DNA from: Bacteroidota bacterium
GTDB taxonomy: Bacteria; Bacteroidota; Bacteroidia; Flavobacteriales; Flavobacteriaceae
Direction: 5' to 3'
NCBI GenBank assembly: GCA_027620655.1
Contig: JAQCDS010000007.1
Coordinates: 1 to 64,000 of the forward strand
Length of the DNA: 64,000 nt
Positions within the stretch are counted from its first letter, which is position 1; every line of letters starts with the position of its first letter. Position numbers and translations under genes: made by a program. A model generated the notes under the pieces. The model had not been told where the DNA came from, searched no databases, and saw nothing but the letters and a program-made list of their open reading frames with translations. Shown in pieces: positions 36,987 to 45,095 of this stretch.

Positions 36987-37541
36987 ATGGCTAGAACTCC
37001 CTCCAATATGTCGCCGCTTGGGACAAATGCGCCTCAATTTAGATTATTAGATACCATATCAGGAGATTTTAAAACTTTAGAACAGCTTCAAGGGACTTCT
37101 GGAACACTTGTAATGTTTATTTGTAACCACTGTCCTTTTGTTATTCATGTCAATAAAATGCTTGTAGAACTTGCAAATAGTTATCAGAAGGTTGGGATTA
37201 ATTGTGTTGCCATTTCAAGTAATGATATCATTAATTATCCTCAAGATGGTCCAGATGAAATGAAAAAAAATGCAATTGAACTGAACTACTCCTTCCCCTA
37301 TTTGTATGACGAAACACAAGAAATTGCAAAAGCATATGATGCAGCCTGTACACCAGATTTTTTTCTTTTTGATGAAAGTTTAAAACTCGTATACAGAGGT
37401 CAAATGGACGATTCTAGACCTGGAAATGGGATTTCTGTAAATGCTAAAGACTTGAAACATGCTATGGATTGTTTATTACAAAAAAAAGTAAATACATGGC
37501 CTCAAAAACCAAGTATTGGGTGTAACATTAAGTGGAAATAA
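36987..37541 (+). CDS. Cytoplasmic thioredoxin/peroxiredoxin-like protein with CNHC motif
   Basis: A 184-residue AhpC/TSA-like thioredoxin-fold protein without a signal peptide. The N-terminal FRLLDTISGDF and the strand TLVMFICNHCPFVIHV place a CxxC pair at Cys46 and Cys49. AISSNDIINYPQDGPDEM and the cis-Pro loop ACTPDFFLFDESLKLVYRG follow. The family is usually annotated as thioredoxin family protein or putative peroxiredoxin; redox partners are unknown. Its stop codon directly abuts the stop of the convergent LysM gene at 37542, with no terminator between. Confidence 0.9.
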   Translation: MARTPSNMSPLGTNAPQFRLLDTISGDFKTLEQLQGTSGTLVMFICNHCPFVIHVNKMLVELANSYQKVGINCVAISSNDIINYPQDGPDEMKKNAIELNYSFPYLYDETQEIAKAYDAACTPDFFLFDESLKLVYRGQMDDSRPGNGISVNAKDLKHAMDCLLQKKVNTWPQKPSIGCNIKWK

Positions 37542-39488
37542 TCAATCCTGAACTTTTAGAATAAACAAATCTTCATATTTTAAAATATATGCAGAGGTAT
37601 TAACATATCCGCCATCTTCATTTTGCATGTACTTAAATTTGTTTTCCAAATAATTTGTTTGAGTCTCTGTTAATTGTTCAAATATAGAGTCAAAAGCCGC
37701 TAATCGCAATAGGATATCTAGAGTCAAATCAAAACCTCGAGTAGCATAACGTGTTGGGTATGTTCCAAATCTTTGTTTGTAAATTTTAGTAAAAGAGTTT
37801 AAATCTTCTTTATAGAAATGAACTGATGGAAATTGAAAATTCAAATTGGACAAATCGGTATTGGAAATATTATTGCCCATAAAGGCATTGTTTCGATTGG
37901 TCGTCATTAAAATCAATTCACGTTCAACTTTAATCGTGGCCTTTTCATTCTCCTGGTCTTTTTGTAATGTAATTCCATTCAAACCATTGAGCATACTAGA
38001 CACATTGGACGCAAAACTCTCGTTGTTGGTCTCCAAAAACACTAAGGTTTTCCCTGGTTGTAATGCTTTTTGCACCGTTTCAAATTCAATATAATATTGT
38101 TCTTCACCTTCTTTATTACGCTCTGAAGACAGCATTTTAGCATCTGGAAAGGCCCTACGAATCTGTTGTGCTCGATCCGCAGACTTTGAATCATAAATGA
38201 TTAGAGTTTGATGAGGGATAGTATCTTTTTTAACACGATTTAATAGCTTTTCTGCCAGCCATTCATCATTTGGAATGGTCTGAATAAGATTAGGATAATT
38301 TTTTTCCAACTTCACAAAAGGTGATACAACCGCAGTTGTAGTTTGCTGTAAATTTTGTGCCACCAAAGTTATATTATTTGAGGTTAAAGGACCTAACACA
38401 ACATCGTATTTTGAAAAATTGTGAGTTTTCAATAACTGAGCTGTTGTTTGTGGATTTGCCTCAGTGTCATACACCTCCAAAGTTGTAGAAATTCCTAATC
38501 GTTTTGCAGAATCTAGCGCCATTTCTACACCCGCATAAAACTCTGTAGAGATACGAATATAACCATCTCTTTGGATTTGTTGTTTTGCCAATTTAATGGA
38601 ATCAAAATCAACCAAATTAGCTTTAAATGGAAGCATTAATGCCACTGATTTTGGACTAAAATACTGCAGTTGATCCGCTAAATGAGTAACTTCCAAAGCG
38701 GTCAAATCGATATCTTTAATATGCTCTGCAGGGACTTTTAATACCATTCCTGCTTTTAAGCCTGTTTCGGCCAGTCCTGGATTTAAGAGCTCTAAGCTGT
38801 CTTGACGAATTCCTAATTTTTTATATAATCGATAAAATCCCTCTTTTGGCAGTACCTTATAAAAACCAAAACGTTCATCTGAAACATTTTTTTCCTCACT
38901 TGATTCTATGTTTGGTACGTTCAATAATTGTCCTTCTTGCAACACATCGCCCATACTAGGATTGAGTGCTTCAAGTTCTTGAACAGAAATTCCAAATTTA
39001 TAGGCCACACGCCACTTCCCTTCTTTCGGCAAAACTTTATATGTTTTTACTGCCTGGGGAACAATTGCAACTCTTTTTGTTTTATATTTTGGAATATAAA
39101 TTTTGTCTTTAAATTGCAAAGGAGCATTATTATAAAGCTGTTGGTTGTGTTTTTTTATGTCTTCAATTGTTATATCAAACTTTTGTGCAATACTATAGAG
39201 TGTTTCTTTTCGCTTAACGCGATAAACTCTATATGAAACCAATTCTTTAACTTCTGCGGTTTCAGTCGCTTTTTTTTCAATTGGATTTGGAATAACAAGA
39301 ATACTTCCAACTGGAAGCTGATTCTTAGCATCGGGGTTAAGTGCTAAAATATCCTCTGGAATTACCCCGTAACGTTGGGCTATTTTTTCTAGAGTGTCTC
39401 TGGAATCAACAGTATGAGTGCGCAAAGTTTGTGCAGACACAATACCAAAAAAAAGAAAGAAAACAATGTTTAAAAAAAATCTATTCAT
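37542..39488 (-). CDS. LysM-repeat protein fused to a periplasmic-binding (LpoA-like) domain
   Basis: A 648-residue exported protein, starting at the ATG at 39488 (signal MNRFFLNIVFFLFFGIVSAQ); a longer reading to 39545 would precede the signal. Four LysM or LysM-like repeats follow (about residues 22-270): HTVDSRDTLEKIAQRYGV, YRVKRKETLYSIAQKFDI, YKVLPKEGKWRVAYKFGI and YKVLPKEGFYRLYKKLGI. Residues about 285-640 look like a type 1 periplasmic-binding fold (SVALMLPFKANL, EFYAGVEMALDSAKRLGI, VVLGPLTSNNITLVAQ). LysM binds peptidoglycan; LpoA, which activates a penicillin-binding protein, uses this fold too. A cell-wall regulatory role is therefore inferred. It is 60 bp downstream of guaA. Confidence 0.85.
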   Translation of the reverse strand: MNRFFLNIVFFLFFGIVSAQTLRTHTVDSRDTLEKIAQRYGVIPEDILALNPDAKNQLPVGSILVIPNPIEKKATETAEVKELVSYRVYRVKRKETLYSIAQKFDITIEDIKKHNQQLYNNAPLQFKDKIYIPKYKTKRVAIVPQAVKTYKVLPKEGKWRVAYKFGISVQELEALNPSMGDVLQEGQLLNVPNIESSEEKNVSDERFGFYKVLPKEGFYRLYKKLGIRQDSLELLNPGLAETGLKAGMVLKVPAEHIKDIDLTALEVTHLADQLQYFSPKSVALMLPFKANLVDFDSIKLAKQQIQRDGYIRISTEFYAGVEMALDSAKRLGISTTLEVYDTEANPQTTAQLLKTHNFSKYDVVLGPLTSNNITLVAQNLQQTTTAVVSPFVKLEKNYPNLIQTIPNDEWLAEKLLNRVKKDTIPHQTLIIYDSKSADRAQQIRRAFPDAKMLSSERNKEGEEQYYIEFETVQKALQPGKTLVFLETNNESFASNVSSMLNGLNGITLQKDQENEKATIKVERELILMTTNRNNAFMGNNISNTDLSNLNFQFPSVHFYKEDLNSFTKIYKQRFGTYPTRYATRGFDLTLDILLRLAAFDSIFEQLTETQTNYLENKFKYMQNEDGGYVNTSAYILKYEDLFILKVQD

Positions 39489-39548
39489 GTTGTTGTTTTG
39501 GTGCATAAAACTTTTAAAACTATAGCGCAGTTTTGAGAAATCCAAATC

Positions 39549-41084
39549 TTATTCCCATTCAATGGTTGCTGGAGGTTTAGAACTGATGTCATAAACCACA
39601 CGATTTACTCCTTTTACTTTATTGATGATGTCATTGGATATTTTTTGTAAAAATTCATAAGGCAAGTTCACCCAATCTGCAGTCATACCGTCTGTACTTT
39701 CAACAGCTCTAAGAGCAACACATTTTTCATAAGTACGTTCATCGCCCATAACACCTACACTGTTGACAGGCAATAACATAGCGCCTGCTTGCCATACCTT
39801 GTCATACAAATCCCATTCACGCAATCCGTTGATGAAAATTGCATCAACTTCTTGTAAAATGCGTACTTTTTCGGCAGTAATATCGCCCAAAATTCGAATG
39901 GCCAAACCTGGACCAGGGAAAGGATGACGACCAAGCAATTGTGCATTAATACCCATTGAAGCTCCCACTCGGCGAACTTCGTCTTTAAATAATGCTTTTA
40001 ATGGCTCTACAACTTTTAATTTCATAAAATCTGGCAATCCTCCAACGTTGTGATGACTTTTTATTGTAGCACTTGGACCACCAGTCGCCGAAACACTTTC
40101 AATGACATCAGGATAAATCGTTCCTTGTGCCAGCCATTTAACATCATTAATCAAATGAGCTTCATCATCAAAAACTTCTATAAAAACACGCCCAATGGCT
40201 TTACGTTTTTGTTCTGGATCATCTATTCCTGCCAAAGCATCCAAAAAACGTGCCGAAGCATCTACACCCTTGACGTTCAGCCCCATACCTTCGTATTGTT
40301 TTAATACATTACTAAATTCATCTTTACGTAACAAACCATTATTTACAAAAATACAGTACAGGTTTTTTCCAATAGCTTTGTTGAGTAAAATGGCTGCAAC
40401 TGTTGAATCCACACCGCCAGAAAGACCTAAAACAACTTTGTCATTTTGTAGCTGTGATTTTAAATCAGCAACGGTTTCTTCTACAAAAGAATCTGGTGTC
40501 CAATCTTGTTGTAGACCTGCTATATCAACCAAAAAATTCTTAAGTAATGTTTTACCATCAGTTGAATGATACACCTCTGGATGAAATTGAATGGCGTAGG
40601 TTGACTCACCTTCAATTTTATAAGCCGCATTTTCAACATCGTGGGTGCTGGCCAATAATACACCGTTGGTTGGCAAAGTTTTAATGGTATCGCTATGACT
40701 CATCCAAACTTGACTGCCCTTAGAAATTCCTTCGAAAAAAGATTCATTGGATTTTATAAAAGATAAATTGGCACGGCCATACTCTCTTGTGTTTGAGGGT
40801 GCAACATTACCACCAGAAAAATGAGCCAAATATTGTGCGCCATAACAGACCGCCAACAAGGGTTTTATTTTTCGAATTTCCGACAAATCGGGATGTAGTG
40901 CATCATCACCTCGCACAGATTGTGGACTGCCCGAAAGCACCACCGCCTTATAGTCGTCTAATGAGGTTGGAATTTTGTTGTAGGGATGGATTTCACAATA
41001 AATATTTAACTCTCTAACGCGACGCGCAATGAGCTGTGTATATTGAGATCCAAAATCAAGAATGAGTACCTTATCGTGTTGCAT
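39549..41084 (-). CDS. guaA: GMP synthase (glutamine-hydrolysing)
   Basis: A 511-residue enzyme converting XMP to GMP. The class I glutamine amidotransferase has its nucleophile Cys80 in [12 protein letters not shown] and the His-Glu pair in [10 protein letters not shown]. The ATP-pyrophosphatase domain has the P-loop [13 protein letters not shown] near 230, and the dimerisation domain ends KPPATIEWE. The ATG at 41084 was chosen; a TTG six bases upstream would add two residues but lies within the -7 element. It is likely cotranscribed with the LysM gene. Confidence 0.97.
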   Translation of the reverse strand: MQHDKVLILDFGSQYTQLIARRVRELNIYCEIHPYNKIPTSLDDYKAVVLSGSPQSVRGDDALHPDLSEIRKIKPLLAVCYGAQYLAHFSGGNVAPSNTREYGRANLSFIKSNESFFEGISKGSQVWMSHSDTIKTLPTNGVLLASTHDVENAAYKIEGESTYAIQFHPEVYHSTDGKTLLKNFLVDIAGLQQDWTPDSFVEETVADLKSQLQNDKVVLGLSGGVDSTVAAILLNKAIGKNLYCIFVNNGLLRKDEFSNVLKQYEGMGLNVKGVDASARFLDALAGIDDPEQKRKAIGRVFIEVFDDEAHLINDVKWLAQGTIYPDVIESVSATGGPSATIKSHHNVGGLPDFMKLKVVEPLKALFKDEVRRVGASMGINAQLLGRHPFPGPGLAIRILGDITAEKVRILQEVDAIFINGLREWDLYDKVWQAGAMLLPVNSVGVMGDERTYEKCVALRAVESTDGMTADWVNLPYEFLQKISNDIINKVKGVNRVVYDISSKPPATIEWE

Positions 41085-41087
41085 GCC

Positions 41088-41121
41088 CAAAAGTACTATT
41101 TATCTCTAAATTTTAAATCAA
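41088..41121 (-). promoter_or_regulatory. guaA promoter, possibly producing a leaderless message
   Basis: Minus strand: TTG at 41119-41121, a 23-bp spacer and the exact -7 element TACTTTTG at 41088-41095. The last base of the element is only 3 bp before the A of the ATG, so transcription should begin at or within a few bases of the start codon. Confidence 0.55.
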
Positions 41122-41135
41122 TTTTTTATAAAAAC

Positions 41136-42734
41136 TTATAAAGAAATTATTGAAAATCCTTGTTGAAAAGGATTGAGTTCTGATTTTAGTTTTTCAATAA
41201 AATCATAACCATAAAGGGCATAAAAAGTTGAAAAATTTAGGACCCGTTCTTGTAAATTTTCATTTGGAAATAATGCAGACTGAAGTAATACTGCCTGTTC
41301 AACTTGTGCTTTATACTTTCTTTTTTCGGCTTTCAAAAGTCGTTTTTCCAAATTGGTCAATCCTTTGAGTTGTTTTTTTTCCTGTGCTGCGACTGCACCC
41401 AAAAAAGACCTATCTGTTTGTTTTGCAATACGATAAAGTTCTTCAAATTGCTGTTTTAAATGTTGTTTTTGATCTGAAAAATTAATCAAGTCTCTTTGAG
41501 TTTTAGCAATTTTAGTTGATAATTCTTCTGAAGATAAAAACAAGTCTTCAAAAGAAATATTAAATTTTTGAAGTTTTTTGTATTGTTTACTAGTAACAAT
41601 TAATGCTGAACTACGATGCAATAGTAATGGAAAATGTACATTAAAAGCGTCAAAACACGACTTGAGTTGAAGCCAATAAGAAAGTTCGCCACCACCACCA
41701 ACATAACACAAATTAGGTAAAATCGTTTCTTCATACAATGGTCGCATCAAAACATTTGGAGAAAAACATTCGGGGTGCACTTCGAGTTCTTTTAAAATCC
41801 CCTCTAAATCCCAACTCAATTCTGTATTTAACACTAGAAAAATACCGTTGTTTAGCTCAATGCGTTCTCTTAAATTATTCTTGATGTAAAACAAATTAAG
41901 AGGTCTTGGTTTGACTTGAATTTTAAAATTTGAATTTATCTGTTTTAGAGCCTGATTTGTTTTTGTTACTTCATTCAAAACGATTTGATGTTCAAGCTCA
42001 TTTTTAACAATAGGTATAAACAAGCGTTTGAGATTTTTATTGTCGCCATCAACAACAATAAGTCCATCATTGCCAAAAAGTTGATGTACTAAAGCTCGAG
42101 TTGCATCGGCTAAATTATGTTGATTTAGATACGCCTTTTTAAACAATTCAGTCAATGCTTTTGAATGTTCATCAGCTCCCAAATGTGTTGAAAATTGACT
42201 AAAAAATTCATCTAATTCTTTAGTCGATAACCGTCCTACAGGGCCTTTAGATTGGTGTTGCCATTCTAAGTAATTTTCTCTTAAATAAAAATGATTAATT
42301 TCTTCAAAATCATGATCTTCAGTAGCCATCCAAAATAGAGGAACAAAATTATTTTCTGGATACTTTTCTTTTAAAGCTTTAGCCAAGTTGATGATTGAAA
42401 TAATTTTGTAAATAAAATATAACGGCCCACCCATTAGGTTCAACTGATGCCCTGTAGTTACTGTAAAAGTTGTTGGTCTTCTTAGAGCATCAATCTGTGT
42501 TATTGTTGAAGCAGTAGGATTTAAATGATGGTATTGTATATGCAAACAATCTGCCAAAATAGTTCTATTTTCTAAAGAAAATTGAGCAGATTTTGAGGTC
42601 ATTTGAGAGCTAAAATTTTCTAGTGTTGTAGGTGCCGTGTAAAACATATCCAATTCAGGATTATTACCTAAACCTTCTTGTAAAAGTCGAGGCAAGGTAT
42701 TCGTTTTTGCATATGGAATATACGCTGTGGCCAT
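41136..42734 (-). CDS. bshC: Bacillithiol biosynthesis cysteine-adding enzyme BshC
   Basis: A 532-residue putative cysteine ligase that adds cysteine to GlcN-malate in the last step of bacillithiol synthesis. Recognisable family segments: TVTTGHQLNLMGGPLYFIYKIISIINLAK, FVPLFWMATEDHDFEEINHF, RPLYEETILPNLCYVGGGGELSYWLQLK and a C-terminal coiled coil (about 420-490, LINFSDQKQHLKQQFEELYRIAK). The ATG at 42734 was chosen over a TTG one codon earlier. The -7-like TATCTTTA at 42754-42761 precedes it. No other bacillithiol gene is nearby. Confidence 0.93.
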   Translation of the reverse strand: MATAYIPYAKTNTLPRLLQEGLGNNPELDMFYTAPTTLENFSSQMTSKSAQFSLENRTILADCLHIQYHHLNPTASTITQIDALRRPTTFTVTTGHQLNLMGGPLYFIYKIISIINLAKALKEKYPENNFVPLFWMATEDHDFEEINHFYLRENYLEWQHQSKGPVGRLSTKELDEFFSQFSTHLGADEHSKALTELFKKAYLNQHNLADATRALVHQLFGNDGLIVVDGDNKNLKRLFIPIVKNELEHQIVLNEVTKTNQALKQINSNFKIQVKPRPLNLFYIKNNLRERIELNNGIFLVLNTELSWDLEGILKELEVHPECFSPNVLMRPLYEETILPNLCYVGGGGELSYWLQLKSCFDAFNVHFPLLLHRSSALIVTSKQYKKLQKFNISFEDLFLSSEELSTKIAKTQRDLINFSDQKQHLKQQFEELYRIAKQTDRSFLGAVAAQEKKQLKGLTNLEKRLLKAEKRKYKAQVEQAVLLQSALFPNENLQERVLNFSTFYALYGYDFIEKLKSELNPFQQGFSIISL

Positions 42735-43037
42735 CAATTCATTTATAAGGCAGTAAAGATACTTGAAATTATTAAAAGTTTTTTATATCACAAATCAATT
42801 CCAATTATCATCGAAATTTACGAAAAAAAATTAATGTTATCATAAAACTTAGATAATTGAAAAATTCAATTGATAATCAACTAGTTATAAGAATTATCGA
42901 TATAATAAATTGTAATATAATTCAATTTTAAATGGAAAATTTGTAAATTTATATAATAATTATAATTTAAATTTTATGTCCCAATTATCTGCTGACGTTT
43001 ATTAAGCGTTCAAAGAAATTTTAAAAAATATCTTATC
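42735..43037. other. 303-bp AT-rich intergenic region
   Basis: Between the divergent bshC and the broken T9SS gene. Apart from the bshC -7-like element and a poor plus-strand match (TTTG, 19 bp, TAATTTAA near 42940-42970), nothing was recognised. Confidence 0.5.
42754..42761 (-). promoter_or_regulatory. Possible -7 element of bshC
   Basis: Minus-strand TATCTTTA, one base from TAnnTTTG, 20 bp before the ATG; third copy of this octamer in the window. No -33 element at the usual spacing. Confidence 0.3.
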
Positions 43038-43781
43038 ATGAAAAGCAAAACACTACACTTAATTGTAACACTTTTTTTATTTAGTATTCAAACTCAATCC
43101 CAAGTCATTGCTAATGGAAACAATGATTTTGAAAATGATTTAATCGGATGGAACACCCAAAGAGATTGGTGGGATTCATCGACAAACATTGTTATTGATG
43201 CCAGCTTTCCATATTCAATGAATAAAGCTGCTAAATTCAACGGGCACTCCACACTTTACAACCAGCTATATACAGATATTTCTGGCCTAACAGTTGGTGA
43301 TGATTATAACCTTGATTTTTTTGCTAAAGGCGGTGAAGCAGATCTTTATGTTGGAACGACATCTAATGTCTACAATGGAACCTATTTTTATATCAGTGAA
43401 CAGACTTCATACACATTAAGAACCCTAAGTTTTACGGCAACACATTCAACAATGAGATTATGGATAGATTTTTATCCAAACACAAGTGTTCATTATGTGG
43501 ATAATTTTTCAATATAAAACACAACATTATCTACAAATAATCCAGCTCTTAGTTCAAGTTCAGTTCGAGTTTATCCAAACCCTTCATCTGACTATGTTTT
43601 TATACATGGTTTGGAGTTGAACAAGCTAAAAATTTATGATATCCTTGGAAAAAATTGCAGTGATTTAACTTCTATAATTGAAATTAATCATGAGTACTTT
43701 AAGGTTAATATAAGCAACCTCAATAGGGGTTTGTATTTTTTTAGTACTCCTTCCAAAACAGTTAAGGTTTTTAAAAAATAA
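43038..43781 (+). pseudogene. T9SS type A cargo gene interrupted by one in-frame TAA
   Basis: The first reading frame (43038-43517) gives 159 residues: signal peptide (residues 1-21), then a jelly-roll-like beta domain (NDFENDLIGWNTQRDWW, GLTVGDDYNLDFFAKGGEADLYV) ending HYVDNFSI. After the single TAA at 43515 the same frame stays open for another 87 codons, reading NTTLSTNNPALSS, then a complete T9SS type A sorting domain (VRVYPNPSSDYVFIHGLE, LKIYDILGKN, ISNLNRGLYFFSTPSKTVKVFKK) to the TAA at 43779. No shift of frame is needed, so one base change explains the break. The product is unrecognised apart from these domains; without the tail it could not be exported by T9SS. Confidence 0.82.
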
Positions 43782-43785
43782 TTTC

Positions 43786-45087
43786 CTAGCACACCTCTGC
43801 ATACAAATCAAAGTCAGCGGCATCAGTAATGGTTACTGTTGTGTATTCTCCTGTTTTGAGATATACTTTTGAAGCATCAATCAGCACCTCATTGTCAACA
43901 TCTGGAGAATCAAATTCAGTACGTCCCACAAAATGTTGCCCTTCTTTGCGATCGATAACAACACGTAGAGTTTGTCCTATTTTCGCTTGATTCAATTCCC
44001 ATGAAATCTGTGATTGCAATTCCATAATTTCATTGGCACGAGCTTGTTTAATCTCTTGTGGGACATCGTCCTCTAGATTGTAGGCATGTGTGTTTTCTTC
44101 ATGTGAATAGGTAAAACATCCCAAACGTTCAAATCGCATAGCTTTTACCCATTGCTTTAGGGTTTGAAAATCCTCATCAGTTTCTCCAGGATAACCAACA
44201 ATCAAAGTAGTGCGAATAGCCATATTGGGTACTGCTTCACGAAATTGTTGCAGTAGTTTTGTGGTTTTTGCTTGTGTGGTTCCACGACGCATACTTTTCA
44301 AAATTTTATCTGAAATATGCTGCAATGGAATGTCCAAATAATTACAGATTTTTGATTCATTTTTCATCACTTCCAAAACATCCATTGGGAAGCCTGTTGG
44401 AAAAGCATAGTGCAAACGAATCCACTCTATACCTTCAACTTTTACTAAAGCTTTTAGCAGTTCAGCAAGGTTACGTTTTTTGTATAAATCCAGTCCGTAA
44501 TAGGTTAAATCTTGTGCAATTAGAATCATTTCTTTAACACCATTTGCTGCTAATTTTTCGGCTTCAACAACTAAATCCTCTATAGGCGTTGAGCGGTGCT
44601 TACCACGCATCAAAGGGATGGCGCAAAAGCTGCACGGACGGTCACAACCTTCAGCAATTTTTAAATAGGCATAATTTTTTGGTGTGGTCGTCAATCGCTC
44701 ACCAATAAGTTCATGCTTATAATCTGCACCTAAGGCTTTTAAAAGTTGAGGCAATTCTGTAGTTCCAAAATATTGATCTACATCTGGAATTTCTTTAACT
44801 AAATCGGGCTTATAACGTTCACTTAAACAGCCGGTTACAAAAACTTTATCAACATCACCAGATTCTTTTTTTTGAACAAAATCTAAAATGGTATTGACAC
44901 TTTCTTCTTTGGCGTTATCAATAAATCCACAGGTATTGATGACCACAATATTACCTTCTTCTTCGTGTGCAACTGCTTTGCCATTGGCTTTGAGTTGCCC
45001 CATTAGCACCTCGCTGTCATATACGTTTTTGCTACAACCCAAAGTCACAACATTGATTTTATTTTTTTTGAGTGATTTTGTTCTCAT
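43786..45087 (-). CDS. rimO: Ribosomal protein uS12 methylthiotransferase
   Basis: A 433-residue radical SAM enzyme adding a methylthio group to an Asp of ribosomal protein uS12. The UPF0004 domain has the first cluster cysteines (TLGCSKNVYDSE, NTCGFI, VTGCLSERY). The radical SAM CxxxCxxC motif is CDRPCSFC near residue 145, followed by AIPLMRGKHRS. A C-terminal TRAM domain (RVVIDRKEGQHFVGRTEFDSPDVDNEV) completes it. It lies 8 bp after the amidase gene and is the last gene of the ftsY transcript. It ends 4 bp from the broken convergent T9SS gene. Confidence 0.96.
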   Translation of the reverse strand: MRTKSLKKNKINVVTLGCSKNVYDSEVLMGQLKANGKAVAHEEEGNIVVINTCGFIDNAKEESVNTILDFVQKKESGDVDKVFVTGCLSERYKPDLVKEIPDVDQYFGTTELPQLLKALGADYKHELIGERLTTTPKNYAYLKIAEGCDRPCSFCAIPLMRGKHRSTPIEDLVVEAEKLAANGVKEMILIAQDLTYYGLDLYKKRNLAELLKALVKVEGIEWIRLHYAFPTGFPMDVLEVMKNESKICNYLDIPLQHISDKILKSMRRGTTQAKTTKLLQQFREAVPNMAIRTTLIVGYPGETDEDFQTLKQWVKAMRFERLGCFTYSHEENTHAYNLEDDVPQEIKQARANEIMELQSQISWELNQAKIGQTLRVVIDRKEGQHFVGRTEFDSPDVDNEVLIDASKVYLKTGEYTTVTITDAADFDLYAEVC

Positions 45088-45095
45088 AAAAGTAA

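Noticed and set aside
39489-39545. N-terminal extension of the LysM protein
   Set aside because: The added residues precede the obvious signal peptide at 39488; the longer reading nearly touches the guaA stop but is not needed.
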